Below, one piece after another: positions 1 to 9,026 of a stretch of 64,000 nucleotides of DNA (within the stretch, counting starts at the first letter, position 1; every line of letters starts with the position of its first letter). Location: NCBI GenBank assembly GCA_016190985.1, contig JACPPI010000024.1, positions 90,281-154,280 of the forward strand. The letters run 5' to 3'. The notes under the pieces were generated by a model. The model searched no databases and was not told where the DNA came from. It saw only the letters and a list, made by a program, of their open reading frames with translations. The DNA is from Opitutia bacterium (GTDB lineage Bacteria > Verrucomicrobiota > Verrucomicrobiia > Opitutales > Opitutaceae). The position numbers and the translations under genes are program-made.

Positions 1-125
1 GCCACGAGCACGAGGACCGGCCCGTAGAGAAATAGAAACACCAGCGCCGTCCAACCGCGCAGGAACCAGTCCATCAGTTTCAGGCCCGAAGGCAGCAGCG
101 GTCGTGAAGGGGCGGTCGCAGGCAT
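1..125 (-). CDS. ABC transporter permease, N-terminal fragment (cut by window edge)
   Basis: The reverse strand from the ATG at 123-125 opens a frame that runs off the left edge. It encodes about 41 residues: a short Pro/Ser-rich leader, then a first membrane segment ending in FLFLYGPVLVLV. This pattern (basic or tryptophan-containing cytoplasmic stretch, then a helix with a YxPVxVLV core) is typical of the first helix of spermidine/putrescine-type (PotB/PotC) inner-membrane permeases. That family imports polyamines or other small solutes with an ATPase and a periplasmic binding protein. None of the diagnostic EAA loop is inside the window, so the family call is an inference from one helix. 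No partner subunit is visible in the window. Confidence 0.5.
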   Translation of the reverse strand, partial: MPATAPSRPLLPSGLKLMDWFLRGWTALVFLFLYGPVLVLV

Positions 126-219
126 CGCGAGGTCGGGCAGGGTTATTGGACCCGAGCCCCGACATGGCAAGAGACGAGTGTGCCGCCCCGGCCACGCCGG
201 TGGCCGCCACCGACGCGGC

Positions 220-777
220 TCACAGGGAGTTCCGGTCCCGGATCTCCTCCGCCGGGCCGAAGATCATTTCCAACTGGGCCCGGGTCAGCGGCATTTTATA
301 AAAGGCGTTCGAGTTGGGGGAACCGATCTCCGGCGCGTAGACCTTGTTGGGCAGCTGGACGGAGTTGGCGCGAAAGGAGACACAACGCTCGGTTTGAAAG
401 ACAAAGACCATGCCCTCGAAACTGTATTCCACGACGGCCCGGCCCCAATCCGACTTGGCCAGGGCCAGTTTGTTGGCGCCCGCCAGAGCCGCGATGCGCT
501 CGACGGTGAAGTCGGCCGACTCCAGCGCCTGCCCGCTGGCGAGCCGGATGAAAAAGGAGTTCTCCGCATCCAGCGGCTTTTGGGGCTGCCCGATGGACAG
601 GGAGACGAAACGCGCCTCGCCGTTGGGCTGGATCGGGCCGCGCGCCAGCAGGTTGCCGCGGACAAAAGTGCGGTATTGTTTCCTCTCCGGCTGGGCCGCG
701 CCGGCCAGCAGGAAGCCGGCGAGCAATGTCAGCCCCACCAGGCCGGAGCGGGCGAAGTTATTGCGGAGTGACGTCAT
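220..777 (-). CDS. Secreted hypothetical protein
   Basis: An 185-residue protein counted from the ATG at 775-777. A GTG at 799-801 would add eight residues and overlap the stop of the upstream AsmA-like gene as GTGA, so coupled translation from that codon is possible. The N-terminus has a clear signal peptide: a few charged residues, then the hydrophobic core LVGLTLLAGFLLAGAAQ, giving a periplasmic or exported product. The mature part has no membrane segment and no motif I recognise. It follows the AsmA-like gene in the same direction with almost no gap, so the two probably form a transcription unit and may share a role in the cell envelope. Function unknown. Confidence 0.7.
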   Translation of the reverse strand: MTSLRNNFARSGLVGLTLLAGFLLAGAAQPERKQYRTFVRGNLLARGPIQPNGEARFVSLSIGQPQKPLDAENSFFIRLASGQALESADFTVERIAALAGANKLALAKSDWGRAVVEYSFEGMVFVFQTERCVSFRANSVQLPNKVYAPEIGSPNSNAFYKMPLTRAQLEMIFGPAEEIRDRNSL

Positions 778-797
778 GTGCTTGTTTGTCCCGCCAC

Positions 798-3700
798 TCA
801 CTTGTCCGGCGCGAGCAGGTCGGTCAGCTTGCCGGTTGCCAGCCGGGTGAAGAATGCCGCGGGGTCGGGCCGCGCCAGCGTGCCGCCGAGCGTGATCGTC
901 TCCTTGGCCTTGGCGTAGTCCAGCTCGTCGCGCGCGCCGCTCAACAGCCGGAGCCGGCCGAGCTGCTCCTCGATCTTGCCGCGGCCGGCGAGGGTGAGCG
1001 AGGCGTTCAGCGGCTGCTCCAGCAGCGGCTTGCCGGCGACATGGGTCACCGCCCCCTTCCCCAGCAGCCGGATCTCCGGCGACACCAGGCTGATGTCCTC
1101 CAGGGTGAAATTCAGCTGCGGGTCGCGGACCAGCTTCATGTTCAGCTGGTCGTAGTTCAGCTCGCCAAGGGTCTGCGCCAGCTGATCGACATGGTAGGCC
1201 GCGCCCGCGACCTTTTCGACGACCTTGGAGTTGCCGAACAGCGACCCGACCAGATCCACCGCCTTCGTGGCCAGGGAAACCTTGCCGGTCGTGCGCTGCA
1301 ATCCGCGGAAGACGCCCTGCCGGCTGATCAGCGTGAAGGCGCCGTGGCTGCGCTCAAAGGCGCGGCCGGGGTTTTCGCCGTTGCCGCTGAAGCTGCCGGC
1401 CACGGAAAAAACACCCTCCACGGTCGCCGGCCTGGACGGGTCGAGGGCCTTGAAGAGCTTGCCGGCGTCGAACTCCGTCAAGGAAAAATCACCGGTGAAG
1501 TCGTAGGGGCGCGGGCCCTTGGTGAAACTGAGCAGGCCCTTGGCCGCGAACCGCCCCTTCTCGCCGAAGGCCGCCTCCAGTTTCTGCAGCGCGACATCCG
1601 CCGGCTCGATGACCACGGCGCCCGTCAGTCCGGTCATCGCCCAGTCGGCTCCGCGCACGACCGATTTCACGTCCAGCGCCAGCCTCCCGGTGAGGCGCGC
1701 CCAAGCGGACGATTTGTCCGCGACCACCGGCGCCGGCTCCACTGTCGCTATCGCCGTCGGCTCATCGGCGGCCGACATCATGAAAACCCCGAGCACCGCC
1801 ACCGCGTCGTTCAACTCCACCTGCTCGCCGGTCAGCCGCCCATCGAGATGATAACCCCGACCGGCGGGAGCGAGATCGACGGCCAGAGCAAGGTCCGAGC
1901 GATAGCCCGCACGATCCAGCAGCAGCGGCGCCTGCACGGATATTTTGCCGTCGGCCGGCGCCACGGCGCGCAGACTCAGGTTGGCCACGGGCAGGATTTC
2001 ATTGGTCGCCGCCGCGACCAGCCCGTTGACCGTCAGCCGCGCCTCCGCCTGCCGCACCGCGCCGAGAGCAAACCGCACCTCGCCGCCGGCCCGGCCGGCG
2101 GACACGGCCCGGGCGCCCGCAAAAAGCGGCTGCTCGGCGAGCGCCGGCACCTCGAGCGAAAAATTCAGCGAGCCTTTCGCGCCGTTTGCGGCGGACTGGC
2201 TCCCCGCGGCCGCCAGTTTCGCCAGAGCGCGGCCTCTCTGGTTGTGAATCGTGATATCGCCGGTCTCGAAGCGGACCTGGGTGCCGCCGGTCAGTTCAAG
2301 CAGCGGCTGGGCATCGACGTTCAGCCCGGCCAGCAGCGACCGCCCGTTCTGCTTCACCGTGACGTCCTTCAGGACGAACGGGCGCGGTGCCCGCAGTCGC
2401 ACCTTGTCGCCATCGACCTCCACCACGAGTTCGCCGTCCGCCACGAAGCCGCCGAGCTTGATTCCCGGCAGGGGCAGCGGCACCGCGGCCAGCGACAGCC
2501 GCGCAAAGTCGAGCCGCAGCACCGTCTTGCTGTCGGGAGTCCCGACGATGGCGGCCTGGCCGGTCGCCAGATCGAAGGTGAAAGGCCGCAGCGCCGTGGC
2601 CTTGAACATTTCCTGCCCGTCCGGTCCCGTCACCGCGGCCTGCAGCCGGCGCAGCTCGATCTTCCTTCCCGCCAAAGTGAAGTCGGCTTCGCCGGTGGAT
2701 TGAATCGGGCCGATTGTCAGGAACGGGGCCAGCAACGCCGGCAGGTCCGCCTTGTAGTTGGCCACGATGGTGACGGCCGGGTCCGGCCCGACCGGCATCG
2801 TAACCTTCGCCTGCGCCGTCACGGAATCGCCCGCCGGGGTCTTGAGCGTGAAAGCGCTGACGGTGGCCTGCAGCTCCTGCTTCGTCAGCACGGCATCGAA
2901 GTCGGCGGTGGCATCGGCCTTGTTCAGCAGCAATTGTCCGGCCTGGACGACACTGAGCCGCCCCACCTGCAGCGGCTGCACGGTGCGCAGGAGGAGGCGG
3001 TCGGCCTCGCCGGTGACGGCCAGCTGGCCGGTGATCAGGCCGCCGGAAAAATCCAGCCCCCGCACAAAAGGCCGCACCCACGCCACCGGCAGCCCCTGCA
3101 GGTTGAGGGTCAGCGCTTCGCCCGCCGCCGCGCTGCCGAGCAGCAGGCGGCGCTCCCGGAAATTGATCTCCGCCGCGTGCGCCGCCGACAGCTCGAGCAC
3201 CGGCTGATCTCCCGCCACCGCCACATGAAGCTGGTTGAGCCGGGCCAGGCCTTCAGTCGCCGCCAGATCGAACCGGGCCGTGAGCTTCACCGCGCCAAAC
3301 GCCCGCCAGGCCGGCTCCCACGCCTCCAGCCGGCTGACCTCGGCGGCCAGATCGCCCTGCAGGCTGGCCGCGCCCGAGCCGGGAGCGAAGGTGAAGCGCC
3401 CCTCGCCGCGCGCGTTGAACTCCGGCAGGCCCGCGCCGAGCATGAACGGCTCCACTTGGGCGGTGCGAGCCGAGAGCCGCCACCGGCCGGCGAATTCCTT
3501 GCCGCCCGCGGGCAGCGTGGCGTCGACGGCAATAACCTTGTCCGGCTTCCCGTCGAGCACGGTGTCCACGGTGAATTCATAGTTCTCCCCCGCCGCCGAC
3601 TTGGCGAGCGTGGCGGCGATCCGCAACTGCTCCTGCGCCGACAGTTTCCTCCCCTCGGCGTCCACGACGGCGGCGAGGGCGACGCGGCTGAAGGTCCTCT

Positions 3701-4331
3701 CCAGCGTTTGCCGGGCGCGCAGTTTCACTTCGGCGTTGAGCACGGCCACCCGGGCGGCGGGCGCGGGATTTTTCAGCATGGCGGTCACCGTCAACGCTCC
3801 CTCCTGCCCCGGCGCAAATCCTCCGCCCGTGATCTTGAAGGCCGCCTCGACGGGCGGCCTGCCCGTGTTGCCCGGCAGCAAGGCGCGGCCCTCGATCAGG
3901 CAGTCGGCCAGCTCGAGCGCGAAGGGCAGCTCGATCTGGGTGAGCAGGCCCGGAGTCGCGGCGGGTGCGCCCGCGGCGGCGGCGTTGGCCCGCGCCGCCG
4001 ACACCTTGCTGGCATCGATAAACAGGCCGCGGCTACTGAGCCGGCCGAGCACGAGCCTCCGTCCGAACAACAGCCGCCACGGAGACCAGTCCGCCTCCAA
4101 CTGTTCGAGCTGCATCCTTACCCCGCCTTCCTCAAGCCGCACACCGCCCAGTTCGATGCGGGAAAAACCGGCGGAAACGGTGGTCACTTCACACTTCAAT
4201 CCCCGCACAGACCGCAGCGTCCGCAGCACGGCCCGGCGCTGGACCGCGGGCGTGAGCGCCAGCCCGCCGGCGACGGCGGCCAAAGCCAGCAGGCCACCGA
4301 GGATGAGGAGCGTTGAGCGGGCCGGCTTCAT
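798..4331 (-). CDS. AsmA-like inner-membrane-anchored envelope protein
   Basis: A protein of 1177 residues with one N-terminal membrane anchor (LLILGGLLALAAVAGGLAL). A very long, beta-rich, low-cysteine periplasmic part follows. Its alternating short hydrophobic strands and repeated LxLxG-like stretches resemble the AsmA/TamB/YdbH superfamily, which bridges the inner and outer membranes and is linked to phospholipid transport or outer-membrane assembly. The C-terminal 250 residues (FRGLQRTTGKVSLATK onward, then LGGTLARPDPAAF) resemble the AsmA C-terminal domain as seen in Verrucomicrobia. It starts at the ATG at 4329-4331 and is followed directly by the secreted hypothetical. Which AsmA subfamily it belongs to cannot be settled by eye. 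Confidence 0.65.
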   Translation of the reverse strand: MKPARSTLLILGGLLALAAVAGGLALTPAVQRRAVLRTLRSVRGLKCEVTTVSAGFSRIELGGVRLEEGGVRMQLEQLEADWSPWRLLFGRRLVLGRLSSRGLFIDASKVSAARANAAAAGAPAATPGLLTQIELPFALELADCLIEGRALLPGNTGRPPVEAAFKITGGGFAPGQEGALTVTAMLKNPAPAARVAVLNAEVKLRARQTLERTFSRVALAAVVDAEGRKLSAQEQLRIAATLAKSAAGENYEFTVDTVLDGKPDKVIAVDATLPAGGKEFAGRWRLSARTAQVEPFMLGAGLPEFNARGEGRFTFAPGSGAASLQGDLAAEVSRLEAWEPAWRAFGAVKLTARFDLAATEGLARLNQLHVAVAGDQPVLELSAAHAAEINFRERRLLLGSAAAGEALTLNLQGLPVAWVRPFVRGLDFSGGLITGQLAVTGEADRLLLRTVQPLQVGRLSVVQAGQLLLNKADATADFDAVLTKQELQATVSAFTLKTPAGDSVTAQAKVTMPVGPDPAVTIVANYKADLPALLAPFLTIGPIQSTGEADFTLAGRKIELRRLQAAVTGPDGQEMFKATALRPFTFDLATGQAAIVGTPDSKTVLRLDFARLSLAAVPLPLPGIKLGGFVADGELVVEVDGDKVRLRAPRPFVLKDVTVKQNGRSLLAGLNVDAQPLLELTGGTQVRFETGDITIHNQRGRALAKLAAAGSQSAANGAKGSLNFSLEVPALAEQPLFAGARAVSAGRAGGEVRFALGAVRQAEARLTVNGLVAAATNEILPVANLSLRAVAPADGKISVQAPLLLDRAGYRSDLALAVDLAPAGRGYHLDGRLTGEQVELNDAVAVLGVFMMSAADEPTAIATVEPAPVVADKSSAWARLTGRLALDVKSVVRGADWAMTGLTGAVVIEPADVALQKLEAAFGEKGRFAAKGLLSFTKGPRPYDFTGDFSLTEFDAGKLFKALDPSRPATVEGVFSVAGSFSGNGENPGRAFERSHGAFTLISRQGVFRGLQRTTGKVSLATKAVDLVGSLFGNSKVVEKVAGAAYHVDQLAQTLGELNYDQLNMKLVRDPQLNFTLEDISLVSPEIRLLGKGAVTHVAGKPLLEQPLNASLTLAGRGKIEEQLGRLRLLSGARDELDYAKAKETITLGGTLARPDPAAFFTRLATGKLTDLLAPDK

Positions 4332-4405
4332 GCAGGTGTTGGAGCAGAGTCAGGCACAGTGATGGGGAAAGCAGGCGCGCGGCGACATCGAAAACGGGAG
4401 AGCAC

Positions 4406-4431
4406 AAAAAAACCGCCGGGCGGCGGTTTTT
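4406..4431 (-). terminator. Rho-independent terminator of the efflux operon
   Basis: CCGCC at 4413-4417 and GGCGG at 4422-4426 enclose a GGGC loop, with an A-run before and a T-run after. The hairpin lies 13 bp past the TolC-family stop codon. The flanking A and T runs would let it act in both directions. Confidence 0.85.
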
Positions 4432-4443
4432 CGTCTGCGCGGC

Positions 4444-5826
4444 TTACTTGGGCGGCCAGGGCAGCTCGCCGACGGGCTGCAACTCGTCGGCCAGGCCCAT
4501 GGCCCGGCGGACGTTGGCCACCGCGACGTTGTAGCTGTAGAAGGCCTGCAGCTGGTTCAGCCGGGCGGTGGTCAGGTCCACCTGCGAGGTGAGCACGTCG
4601 AGCTGCGTGGCCGTGCCGGCGCCGAAGCGGGCGTGGGCCAGGCGCACCGCCTCCTCGGCCTGCGCGACGACCTTCTTGGAGGCCTCGGCCAGCTCGGTGG
4701 CCTGTTGGAAGGTGGAGATGGCGCGGCGGACATCGACATCCACGTTGAGCTGGGCCTCGGCGACGGTGAGCTTCGTCTGCTCGAGGAGCGAGCGGGCCTG
4801 CGCGACCCGCCCGGCCCGGGCCCGGCCGTCGAAGATGTTCCACTGCGATTGGACGCCGGCGGTCCAGCTCTCGACCGGACCGGTCTTGAAAAACGCGCTC
4901 GGCGACTTGCTGCGCTGCCAGGTGGCGACCGCGGAGACCGCGGGGAAGTAGCCCGAGCGCGCGGTGACGACGGCTTGCTCGCCCGCAGCGGTGAGCTTGA
5001 GCAGGCGCTGCAGGTCGGGGCGGTGCTCGCGGGCCGTGACCAGGGCCGAGCGCAACTCAAAGCTGGCCGGCTTGAAGTCAAGAGTGCCGACGAACTCGGG
5101 AACCTTGGTGACATCGGGCTCGTTGGCCGTGACAAACCCGAGCGCCTGGCGGAGCTCCTCGACGGCGAGGCGGTGGTCGTTGCGCGCGGTGATGAGCGGC
5201 GTCCGGGCATTGGCCAGCGCGACCTCGGCGCGGAGCACCTCGAAGTTGGACACGGTGCCGGCCTCGTAGCGGTTCTTCACATCCTGCAACTGGCGCTGGA
5301 GGAGCCCGACGTTCTGCTCCTGCACTTTGATCTTTTCGCGGCTGAGGAGGACGGTGTAGAAGCGGGTGCGGACGTCGAGCAGCGCGGCGTTGAGCACGGC
5401 CCGGAAGTCGAGCACCGCCGCCTCGCGGGCCAACTGGGCGCTCCGGATATTCGAGCGCACGCCGCCACCGGCGAAGAGCACCTGCGTGGCCGAGAGGCTG
5501 ATGCCCCAGGCCTGGCTGTCGTTGGTGAGGCCCAGCGCGCCGAGCCGCACCTGTTGCGCGGAACCGCTGGCGGTGAGCTTGGGAATCTGGGCCGAGCGGA
5601 CTTCGAGGACGATGCCCTCCTGCTGCTTGATGCGCTCCTTGGCCTGGCGGATGGTGAAGTTGTTATCGAGCGCAAACGCGAGCGCGTAGGGCAAATCCAA
5701 CGCCTCCGGCACGGCAAACTCGGGATCCGGCTTGCCGTCGTTGATCTGGGCGGGGGCGGGGGGAGTCGCGAGCAAGCTCGCGCCCACGAGGATGAGGAGG
5801 CTGGGCATACGCATATGAAAGGTCAT
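4444..5826 (-). CDS. TolC-family outer-membrane efflux channel
   Basis: The outer-membrane component of a tripartite efflux pump, about 460 residues from the ATG at 5824-5826. An ATG at 5812-5814 is an equally good start. A signal peptide (MPSLLILVGASLLATPPAPA) precedes the mature protein. The body has the two-fold alpha-helical, Ala/Gln/Leu-rich pattern of outer membrane efflux proteins, including a long helix around VQEQNVGLLQRQLQDVKNR and a second half ending in ARFGAGTATQLDVLTSQV. This is the third structural gene after the adaptor and RND pump, starting 17 bp after the RND stop. A terminator follows. The signal peptide is partly encoded by a 23-bp copy of a palindromic repeat arm seen again at 59 kb. 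Family assignment is secure, substrate unknown. Confidence 0.9.
   Translation of the reverse strand: MTFHMRMPSLLILVGASLLATPPAPAQINDGKPDPEFAVPEALDLPYALAFALDNNFTIRQAKERIKQQEGIVLEVRSAQIPKLTASGSAQQVRLGALGLTNDSQAWGISLSATQVLFAGGGVRSNIRSAQLAREAAVLDFRAVLNAALLDVRTRFYTVLLSREKIKVQEQNVGLLQRQLQDVKNRYEAGTVSNFEVLRAEVALANARTPLITARNDHRLAVEELRQALGFVTANEPDVTKVPEFVGTLDFKPASFELRSALVTAREHRPDLQRLLKLTAAGEQAVVTARSGYFPAVSAVATWQRSKSPSAFFKTGPVESWTAGVQSQWNIFDGRARAGRVAQARSLLEQTKLTVAEAQLNVDVDVRRAISTFQQATELAEASKKVVAQAEEAVRLAHARFGAGTATQLDVLTSQVDLTTARLNQLQAFYSYNVAVANVRRAMGLADELQPVGELPWPPK
5765..5787 (-). repeat. Half-copy of a REP-like palindromic repeat inside the TolC signal peptide
   Basis: These 23 bases match one arm of the 59436-59492 palindrome at 22 of 23 positions. 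On the coding strand both encode the residues VGASLLAT. Confidence 0.6.
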
Positions 5827-5842
5827 GAGAAGAGACGGCTGG

Positions 5843-8800
5843 CTATTTGGCAAGGGCGGGCTGGGCGGCCGCCGGGGCGGCCTCGGCATCAACGGCCCGG
5901 TCCTGGGCGTGGTCCTTGGCCAGCAGCACATAGACCGAGGGCAGCACAAAGAGCGTGAACAGGGCGCCGATCGCCATGCCCCCGACGAGCACGAGGCCGA
6001 TGGAATTGCGCGCCGCCGCGCCGGGGCCGCTGACGAGCGTGAGCGGGAAATGCCCGGCGATGGTGGCGACCGTGGTCATGAGGACGGGGCGCAGGCGGGT
6101 CTGGGCCGCCTCGCACACCGCCTCGACCTTGGAACGGCCCTCCTCCTGGAGCTTGTTGGCGAACTCGACCACGAGGATGCCGTTTTTGGCGATGAGGCCG
6201 ACGAGCGTCACCAGGCCGACCTGGGCGTAGATGTTCAGCGTGGTCGTCCAGCCGGTGGTCCAGAACGGCGTGTTCGGGTCCGGGATGCGGAGGAAGGTGA
6301 AGAGCAGCGCGCCGAACAGGGCCAGCGGCACCGAGCCGAGCAGGATCACGACCGGATCGCGGAACGAGTTGAACTGCACCGCCAGCGCGAGGAAGATCAG
6401 CACGATGGACAGCGCCAGCGCCGGCAGGAACTTGCCGCCCTCGTGCTTGAACTGCCGGGACTCGCCGGTGTAGTCGATGGTGTAGCCGGGCGGGAGGATT
6501 TCCTTTGAGGTCTTTTCGAGGAACGCGAGCGCGGCGTCCAACTGGCCGGTCGCGCCGGAGAGCTTGACCGCGTTGAGCTGCTGGAAGCGGTTGAGCGAGC
6601 GCGGCACCGTGCGCGCCTCCAGGTGCGCGATCGAACTGACCGGGATCAGCTCGCCGCCCGGCCCGGTGATGTGAATGTCGCGGAGCTGCGCGGGGTTGAG
6701 GCGTTCGCGGCGCTCGATCTGGGGGATGACCTTGTAGCTGCGGCCGGCGATGTTGAAGCGGTTGACGTAGTTGCCGCCGAGCGCCGAGGCCAGGTCGGCG
6801 CCGACCTGCCCGAGGTTGAGGCCCAGCGCGGCGACCTTCTCGCGGTCGATGACGATCTCCGACTGCGGCTGGTCGATCTTCAGGTCGATGAGCGGCGGGA
6901 AATGAAACAGCCCGCTCCGCATCGCCTTGCGCGAAATCTGCTGGGCGAACTCCAGCAATTGCGGCGCATCCGCCGTGCCGGCGATGACGAACTCGACCGG
7001 GAAGTTGCTGCCGCCCGGCAAAGCGGCCGGCGTCAGCGCATAGACCTCCAGCCCGGGAATGCTGGACAGGCGGCCCTGGACTTCCGGCAGGATCTGGAAG
7101 ACCGAGCGCGACCGCTGATCCCACGGTTTGGTCACCATGCCCCCAAACCCGTCGAAGCCGAACACGGCGCCCACCGACGGGGGGAACAGGATCTGGAACG
7201 TCAGCTCGCGCTCCTTGGTGTCGAGGAAGGCCTTTTCCACGGCCTCGCCGTAATGGCTCTTCTGGTCGGCGGTGGCGTTGGCCGCCGCGCTGATGCCGCT
7301 GAAGATCACGCTCTGGTCCTCGGGCGGAGCCAGCTCCTCGGGCGAGAACATATACATGGGGATGGCGCACAGACCGATGACGATCCACACGGCATAGACG
7401 AGCGGCCGCATGGCCATGGTGCGCTCCAGGCCGCGGCCGTAGGATTCGCGCAGCCGGTCGAACTTGTGGTTCACCCAGCCGGCGAAGCCGCGTTCCTCGT
7501 CGGCGGCGCTGCGCAGGAGTTTCGCCGCCATCATCGGCGAGAGGGTGAGCGCCACGATGCCGGAGATGGTCACGGCGCCGGCGAGGGTGAGGGCGAATTC
7601 GCGGAACAGCGCGCCGGTGAGCCCGCCCTGCAGGCCGATCGGCGTGTAGACCGCCGCGAGGGTGATCGTCATGGCGATGACGGGGCCGGCCAGCTCGCGC
7701 GCGCCGAGCATGGCCGCGTCGATCGGCGTGCGCCCCTCCCGCAGGTGCCGCTCCACATTCTCGACCATCACGATGGCGTCGTCCACGACGAGGCCGACGG
7801 AGAGCACGATGGCGAGGAGGGTCAGCAGGTTCAGCGTGAAGCCGAAGGCCTGCATCAGGAAGACGCCGCCGATGAGCGAGACCGGGATGGCCATGATGGG
7901 CACGAGCACCGAGCGCCACGAGCCGAGGAACAGGAAGATGACCACGACGACGATGAGCAGCGTGTCGATCAGGGTGTTGGTGACCTCATGGATGGCGTTG
8001 CTGATGTATTCGGAGGAGTCGTAGCCCACGACGGCGTCGAGGCCGCCGGGCATGTCCTTCTTGAGGACTTCCAGCTCGCCCCGGACGCTCCGGACCACGT
8101 CGATGGTGTTGGCGTTCGGCAGGGCATAGACGCCGATGAACACCGCGGTCTGGCCGGTCTGGCGCACCGAGGTGTCGTAGTCCTCCGCGCCGAGCACGAC
8201 CTCCGCGATGTCCTCGAGCCGGACCACCGCGCCGTTTTGCTCGCGGATGGGCAGGCGCCTGAATTCCGCGACCGAGTGCAGGTCGGTGTTGGCGATCAGG
8301 TTGACCTGGACGAGGGCGCCCTTGGTCGTGCCGATCGCGGCCAGGTAGTTGTTCGCCGCCAGCGCCTGCCGGACCTGCGAGGGGCTGATCTGGAGCGCCG
8401 CCATCTTGTCCGACCGCAGCCAGACGCGCATGGCGAAGGTGCGGTCGCCGATGATCTCGATGCGCTGCACGCCGGACACGGCCGCCAGCCGCGGCTGCAC
8501 GACGCGCACCAGGTAGTCGGTGATCTCGCTTTGCGAAAGGATGGCGGAGCTGAAGCCCAGGTAGGCCGCCGCGAAGGACTGGTCGGCCGACTGCACGCTG
8601 ATCGAGGGGATCTGCGCCTCGGGCGGCAGCTCGTTGCGCACCTGGTTGACCTTGGAGGTGATGTCGGCGAGCGCCTTGGTCGTGTCGTAGTTCAGCTTCA
8701 GGCGCGCGTTGATGTTCGAGAAGCTCAGCAGGCTCTTGGACTCGATGTATTCGATGCCCTCGGCCGAGGCGATGGCCCGCTCGAGCGGCGTGGTGACGAA

Positions 8801-8992
8801 GCCGCGCACCAGCTCGGCGTTGGCGCCGACGTAGACGGTGCTGATGACGACGGAGGCGTTCTCGCTGCGCGGATACTGGCGCACCGAGAGCGAGCGCCAG
8901 GCCTGCGCGCCGGCGATGATGATCACCAGGTTGATGACGATCGCGAGGACCGGCTTGCTGATGAAGAGGTCGGTGAAGGAGGAATTTTTCAT
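5843..8992 (-). CDS. RND multidrug efflux pump, inner-membrane transporter (HAE1 type)
   Basis: Proton-driven inner-membrane pump of a tripartite efflux complex, 1049 residues, the usual length of AcrB/MexF/MdtBC-type proteins. It begins with a cytoplasmic stub and TM1 (PVLAIVINLVIIIAGAQAW), followed by the first periplasmic porter loop. TM4 carries the paired acidic proton-relay residues in GLVVDDAIVMVENV (Asp404 and Asp405). A second membrane block includes LIAKNGILVVEFANKLQEEG. The N-terminal QYPRSENASVVISTVYVGA resembles the QYP motif of this group. It lies between the adaptor gene and the TolC-family gene and is presumably co-transcribed with marR. Substrates cannot be told from sequence. 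Confidence 0.95.
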   Translation of the reverse strand: MKNSSFTDLFISKPVLAIVINLVIIIAGAQAWRSLSVRQYPRSENASVVISTVYVGANAELVRGFVTTPLERAIASAEGIEYIESKSLLSFSNINARLKLNYDTTKALADITSKVNQVRNELPPEAQIPSISVQSADQSFAAAYLGFSSAILSQSEITDYLVRVVQPRLAAVSGVQRIEIIGDRTFAMRVWLRSDKMAALQISPSQVRQALAANNYLAAIGTTKGALVQVNLIANTDLHSVAEFRRLPIREQNGAVVRLEDIAEVVLGAEDYDTSVRQTGQTAVFIGVYALPNANTIDVVRSVRGELEVLKKDMPGGLDAVVGYDSSEYISNAIHEVTNTLIDTLLIVVVVIFLFLGSWRSVLVPIMAIPVSLIGGVFLMQAFGFTLNLLTLLAIVLSVGLVVDDAIVMVENVERHLREGRTPIDAAMLGARELAGPVIAMTITLAAVYTPIGLQGGLTGALFREFALTLAGAVTISGIVALTLSPMMAAKLLRSAADEERGFAGWVNHKFDRLRESYGRGLERTMAMRPLVYAVWIVIGLCAIPMYMFSPEELAPPEDQSVIFSGISAAANATADQKSHYGEAVEKAFLDTKERELTFQILFPPSVGAVFGFDGFGGMVTKPWDQRSRSVFQILPEVQGRLSSIPGLEVYALTPAALPGGSNFPVEFVIAGTADAPQLLEFAQQISRKAMRSGLFHFPPLIDLKIDQPQSEIVIDREKVAALGLNLGQVGADLASALGGNYVNRFNIAGRSYKVIPQIERRERLNPAQLRDIHITGPGGELIPVSSIAHLEARTVPRSLNRFQQLNAVKLSGATGQLDAALAFLEKTSKEILPPGYTIDYTGESRQFKHEGGKFLPALALSIVLIFLALAVQFNSFRDPVVILLGSVPLALFGALLFTFLRIPDPNTPFWTTGWTTTLNIYAQVGLVTLVGLIAKNGILVVEFANKLQEEGRSKVEAVCEAAQTRLRPVLMTTVATIAGHFPLTLVSGPGAAARNSIGLVLVGGMAIGALFTLFVLPSVYVLLAKDHAQDRAVDAEAAPAAAQPALAK

Positions 8993-9026
8993 GACGGGGA
9001 GCCCGAAAGATGGTGCGCCTGGACTC

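Noticed and set aside
726..4316. Long open frame on the + strand opposite the AsmA-like gene
   Set aside because: Its translation is Arg/Gly/Gln-rich without domain character, as expected from the antisense of a GC-rich gene. The minus-strand frame has a signal anchor and beta-repeat pattern.
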